DNA of 64,000 nt from Methylosarcina fibrata AML-C10 (GTDB lineage Bacteria; Pseudomonadota; Gammaproteobacteria; Methylococcales; Methylomonadaceae): assembly GCF_000372865.1 (NCBI RefSeq), contig NZ_KB889965.1, positions 1,137,902 through 1,201,901 of the forward strand, in the 5' to 3' direction. Shown here one piece after another: positions 17,407 through 24,182 of this stretch. A model generated the notes under the pieces. That model saw nothing but the letters and a program-made list of their open reading frames with translations. It did no database searches and was not told the DNA's origin. The position numbers were made by a program, and so were the translations under genes. Within the stretch, counting starts at the first letter, position 1, and every line of letters begins with the position of its first letter.

Positions 17407-17872
17407 CTCGGGAATGCACCACTCTTGCTTCTGCCAGGGTTTGAGAGTGTTTTTTTAAAAGCTGACGGATGGTTTCATAGCTGCAACGGTCGGCATACGC
17501 TAATTCCACCACTTTGTCCGCCAACAACCGCAAGGTCCAGTGATCATGCCCTGTCGGCGCCTCACTACAAGCCAAGGCGATAATATGGGCGGCCTGCTTC
17601 TCCGTCAGTTTTGGGGCACGTCCTGGACGGGGGCGTTCTTTCAGGGCGGCTTCCGGGCCTTCTTCCACACACCGTTGGCGCGTCGTCAACACCATTGATT
17701 CCGAGACACCCAAAGCTTGGATAATGTCTTTATCCTGAATACCCGCTGCCGCTTTTAATAAAATTCGCGCGCGTGTCAGATGGCGTGCCGCGGCTTTTCC
17801 TTTGTTGATCATGGCTTCCAAGCCACGCTTTTCGTCTTCAGTCAGATTGACTTTGTATTTAAGAGCTGGCAT
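17396..17872 (-). CDS. IS630-family transposase, N-terminal DNA-binding frame
   Basis: A 158-residue frame with the helix-turn-helix DNA-binding half of IS630 transposases: ARHLTRARILLKAAAG, then DKDIIQALGVSESMVLTTRQ, and a second winged part ending CSYETIRQLLKK. After LLKK the sequence leaves the family consensus and stops at 17396. The consensus continues in the +1 frame across an A7 tract (plus-strand T7 at 17450-17456), so full-length transposase would need slippage or frameshifting there, or the gene is mutated by one base. Confidence 0.88.
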   Translation of the reverse strand: MPALKYKVNLTEDEKRGLEAMINKGKAAARHLTRARILLKAAAGIQDKDIIQALGVSESMVLTTRQRCVEEGPEAALKERPRPGRAPKLTEKQAAHIIALACSEAPTGHDHWTLRLLADKVVELAYADRCSYETIRQLLKKHSQTLAEARVVHSRGEC

Positions 17873-17942
17873 TGCTTGACCTCAATCAGTAACCATCAAT
17901 GCCACTATAGAGTGACTTACAAGCCCAATATATCCTTTTGAT

Positions 17943-19622
17943 TTAAATTGACTGACTACTACCATCACTTCCCTGAAACATTCCTGATTTGATATATCCT
18001 CCCAAATTCGGCCAAAACTCTTGTAGAACGTTAAAATTCCCGGACGGATCGATTTTGAAAAATGTTCCGCCACCGTTACCGCCACCACCCGCAGTAGTCC
18101 CGTAAAAAAGGCCATCATGTCCCTGAATTAGATTGGTGGGACCTGAGCCGTCTGTAGAATCGAACGAATGCAGAATGCTGAAACTCCCCGACGGATCCAG
18201 TTTAAAAATCGTTCCGAAGCCGTTACTGCCGCCTCGTTCTGTAGTTCCGTAAAAACTAGCGTCCGTCCCCTGGATTAAATTAGACGGATTGGCGGAGGAC
18301 AAATCTTCGGTTGCCTCAAATTCGTACAAGATATCGGTATTTCCGGCCGCGTCCAGTTTGAACAGCGTTCCGAAACCGATGCCTCCATCCCAAGTAGTTC
18401 CATAAAAATTGCCGTCACTGCCCTGGATCAGCTTGACCCCACTTCCCATGGCTTTATCGAAGGTATGCAGAAGGGTAAAATTTCCCGACCCATCGAGCTT
18501 GAACACCGTTCCTGTACTGTTGCTGCCTCCGTCATTCGTAGTCCCGTAGAAGCTGCCGTCATTCGCCTGAATTACGCCATAAGGCCATGCGCCGCGCTCA
18601 TAGTCGAACTCATGCAGTACGCTGAAGTTCCCTGCCGAGTCAAGCTCAAAGACCGTTCCGAAACCACTAATGCCACCTGTCATAGTGGTGCCGTAAAAAT
18701 GACCGTCCGGTCCTTGAGTTAGACTGGAAGGTGCTGAGTTGATCCCATAATCAAAAGAATGGAGGATGCTAAAATCCCCGGAGGCATCGAGCTTGTAAAT
18801 CGTGCCGCCGTATCCGCCGTTGGTCGCACCATAGAAACTGCCGTCGCTGCCCTGGATTAACCCTGTATTAGGGTTGGCGACTCCGGTGGCCCCATCGAAT
18901 TCGTAGCGGATGCTAAAGTCTCCTGACGGATCAAGCTTGAAGATCGTCCCATCGTCTTGAATACCTCCGGAACCGGTGGTGCCATAGAAACTGCCGTCAC
19001 TTGCCTGAACCAATTCTGCATAAGGAAATGCGCCATCAGTTCCGTTGAACTCGTGTAGTACGCTGAAGTTCCCTGCCGAGTCAAGCCCAAAGACTGTTCC
19101 GAAACCGCTTATGCCACCGGTCATAGTGGTGCCATAGAAATAGCCGTCGCTGCCCTGAATCAGCGATGCATAGGGATTGGCGCCGCCGCCGTCTCCGTCG
19201 AACTCATGTATAACGATGAAATTTTTGGACGAGTTGATCTTAAACACGATTCCGGCATTGCTGCCGCCACCGGCATAAGTCGTGCCGTAGAAATAACCAT
19301 CCCTAGCCAGTAGTAAGCCTGCATAGGGATTAGCCCCGCCGCCGGCTCCGTCGAATTCGTGCAGGACGCTAAAATTGCCGGATGAATCAATTTTGAAGAC
19401 CGTTCCGGCACCATTGCTTCCTCCGTAATACGTAGTGCCATAATAATTACCTTCCGGATCCTCAATCAGCTTTCCGTAAGGGGTGCCTTCCCGTTTCCCC
19501 ATGGACTGGATTAATTGAAATTCAACCGATGCCGCCGCAGTGTGTGATACAGACCAACCCAACAAGGTCAGCCAGGCCAGCAGCACAACAATAGAATTGC
19601 GGATAAAAAAATAAGTTTTCAT
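17943..19622 (-). CDS. GloVer-repeat secreted protein, N-terminal part (interrupted by IS)
   Basis: A 559-residue frame beginning with a signal peptide (SIVVLLAWLTLLGWSVSHTA) and then ten tandem GloVer repeats of about 45-55 residues. Each contains GSDG(S/N)FYGTT, a GG(S/I) turn, GTVFKLD, SGNFSVLHEFDG. The repeats probably form a beta-propeller or solenoid on the cell surface. Repeats 3 and 6 are nearly identical (FYGTTMTGGISGFGTVF in both), which suggests internal duplication. The last native codons are at about 17957; the remaining residues (QSI) come from the insertion sequence. ATG at 19622 precedes a clear signal peptide. Function unknown. Confidence 0.85.
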   Translation of the reverse strand: MKTYFFIRNSIVVLLAWLTLLGWSVSHTAAASVEFQLIQSMGKREGTPYGKLIEDPEGNYYGTTYYGGSNGAGTVFKIDSSGNFSVLHEFDGAGGGANPYAGLLLARDGYFYGTTYAGGGSNAGIVFKINSSKNFIVIHEFDGDGGGANPYASLIQGSDGYFYGTTMTGGISGFGTVFGLDSAGNFSVLHEFNGTDGAFPYAELVQASDGSFYGTTGSGGIQDDGTIFKLDPSGDFSIRYEFDGATGVANPNTGLIQGSDGSFYGATNGGYGGTIYKLDASGDFSILHSFDYGINSAPSSLTQGPDGHFYGTTMTGGISGFGTVFELDSAGNFSVLHEFDYERGAWPYGVIQANDGSFYGTTNDGGSNSTGTVFKLDGSGNFTLLHTFDKAMGSGVKLIQGSDGNFYGTTWDGGIGFGTLFKLDAAGNTDILYEFEATEDLSSANPSNLIQGTDASFYGTTERGGSNGFGTIFKLDPSGSFSILHSFDSTDGSGPTNLIQGHDGLFYGTTAGGGGNGGGTFFKIDPSGNFNVLQEFWPNLGGYIKSGMFQGSDGSSQSI

Positions 19623-19771
19623 GTTGACCTCGATTCACTGGTGGGTTTGTACCGTAATCGGATTGAGCTTTTATTGTTGTAACCCGACCTTCCCCATTGT
19701 TCTATCCATTCCATTCCGCCGCGCCTCGATGACGCGGCGGAACAGTCCGTAGCAGGAAACGCCGGCCCGGA

Positions 19772-20017
19772 TCAACGGCCGACGCGAATCAATATTCTGC
19801 CGACGCTTTTACTGCCTCCAAAATAAGTCATGCCGTACAAATTGCCGGAGGCATCCTGAAGCAGCTTGCCGTAGGGCGATCCATCCAGCTTGCCCACCGA
19901 CTGGATTAACTGAAATTCGGTGGCCGCCACGGCGCCGACCAGCAATAGCATGCCGAGCAGAACCAGCATGCTCAGCAGCCAGGTGACCATCACATGAATG
20001 AATTCAAATGATCTCAT
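19772..20017 (-). pseudogene. truncated paralogue of the GloVer-repeat protein
   Basis: An 81-residue frame. A signal peptide (LLSMLVLLGMLLLVGAVAA) is followed by EFQLIQSVGKLDGSPYGKLL and GNLYGMTYFGGSKSVG, which parallels EFQLIQSMGKREGTPYGKLI and GNYYGTTYYGGSNGAG of the neighbouring GloVer protein. After the first repeat the sequence drifts to RILIRVGR and stops. It is most likely the 5' remnant of a duplicated gene. ATG at 20017 has GGGGGAG upstream, so a short exported peptide could still be made. Confidence 0.7.
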
Positions 20018-20163
20018 GCTCTCCCCCATGATTGATTATTTTTGGGTTCTTTTATCAGAATGTCCGTTCCTTAATCATTTAGTCGAAGGCATGCCTTCGA
20101 ACCGGAAAGCCAAACCCGGCAAGTCCTCTCCCCGCATCGGACTTTTGTATGGTCCCTTCGCCT

Positions 20164-20307
20164 CTACCTGCTGAAGAGCCCCTCGCTTTTATCGATCGCG
20201 AACCGGGCCAATTCCAAAGTAATGGCCGGAAGAACCACCACGACGATAAACAGCAGAAACATGCCCAAGATGGCCATTCGCCAAATCGCTATTTGAATCG
20301 AGATCAT
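20164..20307 (-). CDS. 47-residue single-helix membrane protein
   Basis: MISIQIAIWRMAILGMFLLF followed by IVVVVLPAITLELARFAI: one long hydrophobic helix with a short polar tail KSEGLFSR. The start is supported by a strong GAGGAGG seven bases before ATG at 20307; the frame is open to 20355, but without such a site. No family is recognised. It is short, but the ribosome-binding site and the clean helix argue that it is real. Confidence 0.55.
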   Translation of the reverse strand: MISIQIAIWRMAILGMFLLFIVVVVLPAITLELARFAIDKSEGLFSR

Positions 20308-20479
20308 GCGGCCTCCTCGACTAGGAACGAGGTTTGCCGACAACTCGCCGGTCAATACCTCAATGTAATAAATGTAATATTTGCTGGTTGTTCCATAGCC
20401 ATTCGAATGGCTTGATGGATCATCCTGTCACATGGTTGACAATGAATTTCAACCACGGCAGCAGACTACCTGTCATAAC

Positions 20480-20512
20480 CTTACAGATAGGTTACAGATT
20501 GGGATATTTTTA
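20480..20512 (+). repeat. dispersed repeat copy 2
   Basis: It carries TTACAGATAGG and TTACAGATTGG in tandem followed by GATATTTTTA, preceded by ATAACC as in copy 3. It lies between the small membrane protein gene and the first secreted paralogue. No GTAGGGTACG half-REP is visible just downstream, unlike copies 1 and 3. Confidence 0.75.
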
Positions 20513-20728
20513 TCGGAATGAGGACGAAGGATAAAAAGAAACCCAGCGCATCAAGGAGATGCGATGGGTATCCGTTAATGTTTAATTCAGCTATAAGCCA
20601 GGAACGCTTGAGACTGATTGTCAATTCCCCACGATCTTTGTCACAAAGGCCTCATAGCTCCCTCCGCCATCCACCTGCAACAGTTATCAGACAAATTCCC
20701 ATCCAACTTCAGACCAGAAACGTAAACC

Positions 20729-21358
20729 TCATTTTATAATCTCCACAGTATGGCCTTTGCTCTGACTTATAGTGTTGTCTGAGGGAATTTTAGAGAAAAA
20801 TGATCCCGTGATAAAAGACTCGCTCAAAGACGCAGGCGCATTTTTTTCATCCCATGAAACATTTTGTTTGAATGAACCATAGTCATAGTGATCCTTTCCG
20901 GAAGAAGAATAAGCCTGATCGATTAATGCTTCCGCATTAATATTAAATGTAACAGTATCGGAAAAGTCAGTGGTAGGAGACATTTCCCCCCAATAGAATC
21001 CCGTTATCGGGATCGATCCTGAAGCGGTAACCTTTTCTGGGAAGCTGCCCGCTTTCGATGCGTTAAATTCAATGGCTGTTGTCTCACCCCAAAAGTAATA
21101 AAAATAGCCTCCGTCAGAAATGTAACCGTTTATATAAGCGCCGCTTGAGCCGCCCTTAACCGACTTGCTCTTGGAAGCGTTTTCAAAAACTGATAAATGT
21201 AGCCAATAAGGAACCTCGTTTATTACTCCCGAAGATGAAGCATAGACAGCCGCGCCTTGGCCGGAAAAGACAGAGGTCTCCGCCACTGTGATGAAAGGAG
21301 AAAAAACAGCGATGGTCAGGCCCAAAGCGGCGAAAATGAATTTCATGGTTGTTTTCAT
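20729..21358 (-). CDS. unknown secreted protein, tandem paralogue A
   Basis: A 209-residue protein with a signal peptide (FIFAALGLTIAVFSPFITVA). The middle block FENASKSKSVKGGSSGAYI, then YFYYFWGETTAIEFNASKAG, and FPEKVTASGSIP is shared almost residue for residue with the next gene, while the flanks differ. Both end in a short K/S-rich motif (SKGHTVEIIK here). It is rich in Ser, Gly and aromatics, suggesting a beta-structured extracellular or outer-membrane-associated protein. ATG at 21358 has AGGGG eight bases upstream; the GTG nine bases earlier is less likely. Function unknown. Confidence 0.65.
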   Translation of the reverse strand: MKTTMKFIFAALGLTIAVFSPFITVAETSVFSGQGAAVYASSSGVINEVPYWLHLSVFENASKSKSVKGGSSGAYINGYISDGGYFYYFWGETTAIEFNASKAGSFPEKVTASGSIPITGFYWGEMSPTTDFSDTVTFNINAEALIDQAYSSSGKDHYDYGSFKQNVSWDEKNAPASLSESFITGSFFSKIPSDNTISQSKGHTVEIIK

Positions 21359-21436
21359 AATGGTCACCCCTAAATCTTGTTTTTCAACTGATTACCAAAA
21401 CATATCGATATCCACAATCAAAGCTCTAAGCCAACA

Positions 21437-22078
21437 TTATTTGGTAATTTCCACACTATGAGATTTGCTCTTACCTACCTCACCAAAGGTATAACTGGCG
21501 GTGTCAGTATTGAGGGTGTCGAATCGGCTGGTGACGGATAAATCGTTAAAAACGGCAGGAGCGAAAGTTTGATTGTAATGAGCATTTTGCTTGAGTGTCC
21601 CATAGTCGGACTTGCGCGTTCCTGACCAATTAACCACCTGATCCGTCACTGCTTCCGCATCTACGCTAAACTGTACTGTATCCTCATAGGAATCGTAATC
21701 GCAAATAACATCATAACAGAAGGGATACCATGTTCCCGGAATTGATCCAGAAGCGGTAACCTTTTCTGGGAAGCCGCCTGTTTTTGTTGCGTTAAATTCA
21801 ATAGTCGTTGTCTCCCCCCAAAAGTAATAAAAATAATCTTCATCAAAAATGTAACCCTCTATATAAGCGCCGCTTGAGCTGCCTTTGGCCGATTTGCTCT
21901 TAGAAGCATTTTCGAAAGCTCTAATTCTTATACTGTAATTGACACCGTCGGATACAGAAGCAGCTACATACGCTTCTTTACCTGAAAAAACGGAATTAGC
22001 TGCCCCTGCGATTAACGGCATAGAGATAGAGGCGATCATGCTGCAAGTGGCGCAAATAGATTTCATGGTTGTGTTCAT
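21437..22078 (-). CDS. unknown secreted protein, tandem paralogue B
   Basis: A 213-residue paralogue of the gene at 20729-21358, 78 bp upstream of it. The signal peptide (SMIASISMPLIAGAA) differs in sequence, but the block FENASKSKSAKGSSSGAYI, YFYYFWGETTTIEFNATKTG, FPEKVTASGSIP is conserved, as is the terminal SKSHSVEITK. It carries two Cys in FCYDVICDYD that copy A lacks. ATG at 22078 follows GAGGAG by eight bases. Both genes and the next one upstream read in the same direction and may be co-transcribed. Confidence 0.65.
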   Translation of the reverse strand: MNTTMKSICATCSMIASISMPLIAGAANSVFSGKEAYVAASVSDGVNYSIRIRAFENASKSKSAKGSSSGAYIEGYIFDEDYFYYFWGETTTIEFNATKTGGFPEKVTASGSIPGTWYPFCYDVICDYDSYEDTVQFSVDAEAVTDQVVNWSGTRKSDYGTLKQNAHYNQTFAPAVFNDLSVTSRFDTLNTDTASYTFGEVGKSKSHSVEITK

Positions 22079-22120
22079 GATTATCACTCCTCAACTTTAT
22101 TTTCAACGGATAATAAGCAA

Positions 22121-22804
22121 TTACGGCCGGCTACCAATTGTTAAGTGATAAGTAATATCCTGAGTCTCTCCCGCCCGGAAATGCAGCACGTGCTCGCCGG
22201 GATTGAGAGGCGGCAGCATTACCCAGAAGCCGTCGGAAACGATCGGGTAGCCGGTCAGGCCGTTCGGATCCAGGCCGAAGACGTTATCAACCGGGAAATT
22301 GGCCGTGAACACCGGCGATTGACTTCTTACGATCGGTGTGTCGGGATTGAAAATAATCGGTTGTCCATCCAAAGTCGCTTCGAGATCGCCTCCAATTGAC
22401 GGCGGGAGAGTATCGTTTGCAAACTGTCGGTACTCGGTTTCGGTGTGCGGATCGTCCCAGGCAGAATTGATCCAGAAGGAGTTGACGATCGGAAACAAAA
22501 TGTACTTCCCTTTGGGAACAATGCAGTTACGGTCGGCGGTGCCGCCGGTAAAAACGCCCGCCAGGAACCAGGCCGGACCTGTTTGATTCACATCACAAAA
22601 AGCCCCGGTAGTATCCAGCATGGGGTTAACCGAGGCCGGAATGGCAAGAGCCCACTGCCACCATTTGGCCGACCATTCTCCTACCGTCTTACCCAGAACG
22701 GTGGGCGTCGAGTACGCAAACGCTATCGAAGGTGCCATTAGGGCGCCGACAAGCAATCCTGCAAAGAGTTTGTGTGTGTTGGTGAAAAGATGTTTTTTGA
22801 ACAT
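22121..22804 (-). CDS. conserved secreted protein of unknown function
   Basis: A 227-residue exported protein: MFKKHLFTNTHKLFAGLLVG begins a signal peptide ending at about APSIAFA. The mature part opens with VLGKTVGEWSAKWWQWALAI, then GPAWFLAGVF, CIVPKGKYILFPIVNSFW, and ends in LPPLNPGEHVLHFRAG and TYHLTIGS. The two Cys (FCDVN, NCIVP) could form a disulfide. I do not know a function for this sequence type. ATG at 22804 is preceded by AGGGGG. It is the most upstream of three co-directional secreted-protein genes. Confidence 0.7.
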   Translation of the reverse strand: MFKKHLFTNTHKLFAGLLVGALMAPSIAFAYSTPTVLGKTVGEWSAKWWQWALAIPASVNPMLDTTGAFCDVNQTGPAWFLAGVFTGGTADRNCIVPKGKYILFPIVNSFWINSAWDDPHTETEYRQFANDTLPPSIGGDLEATLDGQPIIFNPDTPIVRSQSPVFTANFPVDNVFGLDPNGLTGYPIVSDGFWVMLPPLNPGEHVLHFRAGETQDITYHLTIGSRP

Positions 22805-22950
22805 GGTAGCCCCCTGTTTAGTCAATAGTTATCAACGCCTGACACCAAGTCTGGTCTGCCTGGCGCCGGTCGATTCTCTACGGCTTTTTCGCCAACCCTA
22901 CGGGTCGAGGTTGATTGCTTTCAGCCGCAGAGGTAGGCTACCGGGTATAA

Positions 22951-22985
22951 CCTTACAGATAGGTTACAGATTGGAAGATTTTTTT
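22951..22985 (+). repeat. dispersed repeat copy 3
   Basis: TTACAGATAGG and TTACAGATTGG in tandem followed by AAGATTTTTTT, identical to copy 1 over more than 30 bp. A GTAGGGTACG-headed REP unit follows about 50 bp downstream (23037), as in copy 1. Confidence 0.75.
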
Positions 22986-23036
22986 CAGTCAATGCTGGAC
23001 GAACACCCACCGAAGGCGTTCATGGAAATCAGCAAG

Positions 23037-23109
23037 GTAGGGTACGCACCGCGTACCAGGAATTCGATCCCTCTGCCCGTTTTGAGAAGGTACGCGGTGC
23101 GTACCCTAC
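23037..23109. repeat. BIME-like pair of inverted GTAG-headed REP units
   Basis: Two perfect 21-bp inverted units (23037-23057 and 23089-23109) flank a 31-bp spacer. Each unit is GTAG followed by its own hairpin GGTACGC-ACC-GCGTACC. GTAG plus a hairpin is the signature of REP elements handled by RAYT (TnpA-REP) transposases, and an inverted pair is a BIME. The right unit supplies the TAG stop of the BTAD regulator. No RAYT gene is in this window. Confidence 0.85.
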
Positions 23110-24104
23110 TCGCTGTCGATCAGTTTTTGATAAAGATTTTGCGTTTCGGCGGTCGGGCTGATGCCCAGGTGGGTCAGCAGCACCCGGCGGCAGCGCTGAT
23201 AGACGGCCAGCGCTTCGGCGCGCCGGCCCAGTTGAGCCTGGCAGATCATCAGCCGGCGGTAAAAGCTTTCCGCCGCCGGTTCGATTTCGACGACCCGATG
23301 GTAGCAATCGAGGGCGGCCGGCCAGTCTTCTTCCTGTTCCAGCAGCGAGCCGAGGCGCTCCGACAGTTTCAGAAAATGGCTGCGCAGGCGTTCCCGAAAG
23401 GCCAAGGCCCAGGCGGCGGTTTCGCCTTCCAGAAAATGCCCGCGGTAGCGGTTCAGGGCGGCTTGCAGCGTCTTCCTGTCGCCCTGTTCCGGAGCGTGGG
23501 CGATGCGGTCGAACGCCAAGGCGTCGACCCAGACCCAATGAGGATCGAGCGACAAGCGGCGGTCTTCCAGCCGAACCGAGTGGTCGTGTTTTAACAGCGT
23601 ACGGAGGCGGTGCAGCGTGGTGTTCAGCGCCTGGTCGGCGGCATCGCCCAGCGCGTCCGGCCAGAGCAGGTCGGTCACCCGGCTCTGATGCACCGAGGAG
23701 CCGCCGAAAGCGCAGAGCAGCTTGATCAGCTCCAGCGGTTTGTTTTGCGCTTTCCGGGTCGAGCGGAGCGGCTGGCCGTCGCACTGGATTTCGAAGCGCC
23801 CCAGCGTATAAATGCGCACCGGCCACGGCCAGCGGTCCGACGCCGTGGCCGGATCGGGGGGCGGAAACCGGTAGCGGCGAATCATGAACTGCACCAGCTC
23901 TACCTCGATGCCGGCTTCGAGCGCGCGATGGTATAAGGGAGCCAAATAGGCCGGTCCGCCTAAATCGTAGAAAGGTCCGCCCATGGCGCGGCTCAACGCC
24001 AGGGCCTCGGCAAGACGGGCCAATCCGAGCGGTTCCTGCCCCGTTTGAAAAGCCTCGCTCGCTTCCGTTACCAGACAGAAATTTTCGAGCAGGCTGCTGT
24101 TCAT
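23106..24104 (-). CDS. BTAD-domain C-terminal part of the split MalT-like regulator
   Basis: A 332-residue frame, the C-terminal third of the regulator that starts at 26297 and is in the same frame. It contains an OmpR/SARP-type winged helix (about VRIYTLGRFEIQCDGQPLRS, then KPLELIKLLCAFGGSSVHQS and VTDLLWPDALGDAADQALNT) and a bacterial transcriptional activation domain of TPR type (VDALAFDRIAH to LAVYQRCRRVLLTHLGISPT). ATG at 24104 is simply the first one after the amber codon at 24183; the coding sequence continues upstream (ARALFRLGQPEAAWKHLNQA), so the native start is not here. The stop TAG is part of a REP unit. Confidence 0.8.
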   Translation of the reverse strand: MNSSLLENFCLVTEASEAFQTGQEPLGLARLAEALALSRAMGGPFYDLGGPAYLAPLYHRALEAGIEVELVQFMIRRYRFPPPDPATASDRWPWPVRIYTLGRFEIQCDGQPLRSTRKAQNKPLELIKLLCAFGGSSVHQSRVTDLLWPDALGDAADQALNTTLHRLRTLLKHDHSVRLEDRRLSLDPHWVWVDALAFDRIAHAPEQGDRKTLQAALNRYRGHFLEGETAAWALAFRERLRSHFLKLSERLGSLLEQEEDWPAALDCYHRVVEIEPAAESFYRRLMICQAQLGRRAEALAVYQRCRRVLLTHLGISPTAETQNLYQKLIDSE

Positions 24105-24182
24105 GGCCCGGGCAATTGTTCTGGCCTGGTTCAGATGTTTCCACGCCGCCTCCGGCTGGCCCAGACGAAACAGTGCCCGCGC

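Larger units (their letters stand above)
16749..17961 (-). mobile_element. IS630-family insertion sequence with TACTA flanks
   Basis: The element spans 16754-17956 (1203 bp) between direct repeats TACTA at 16749-16753 and 17957-17961. Its ends are GTCAGTCA on the left and TGACTGAC on the right (8 bp perfect inverted repeat), with a further inward match AAGGATA on both sides. IS630 elements normally duplicate a TA, and a TA target within the TACTA tract cannot be excluded. It carries a two-frame transposase transcribed in the same direction as the host gene. The intact ends and exact duplication point to a recent insertion. Confidence 0.9.

Noticed and set aside
17943-19622. Periodic DNA pattern resembling a CRISPR or satellite array
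   Set aside because: The period of about 135-165 bp is coding: each unit translates to a GloVer repeat, units vary in length, and there are no spacers.
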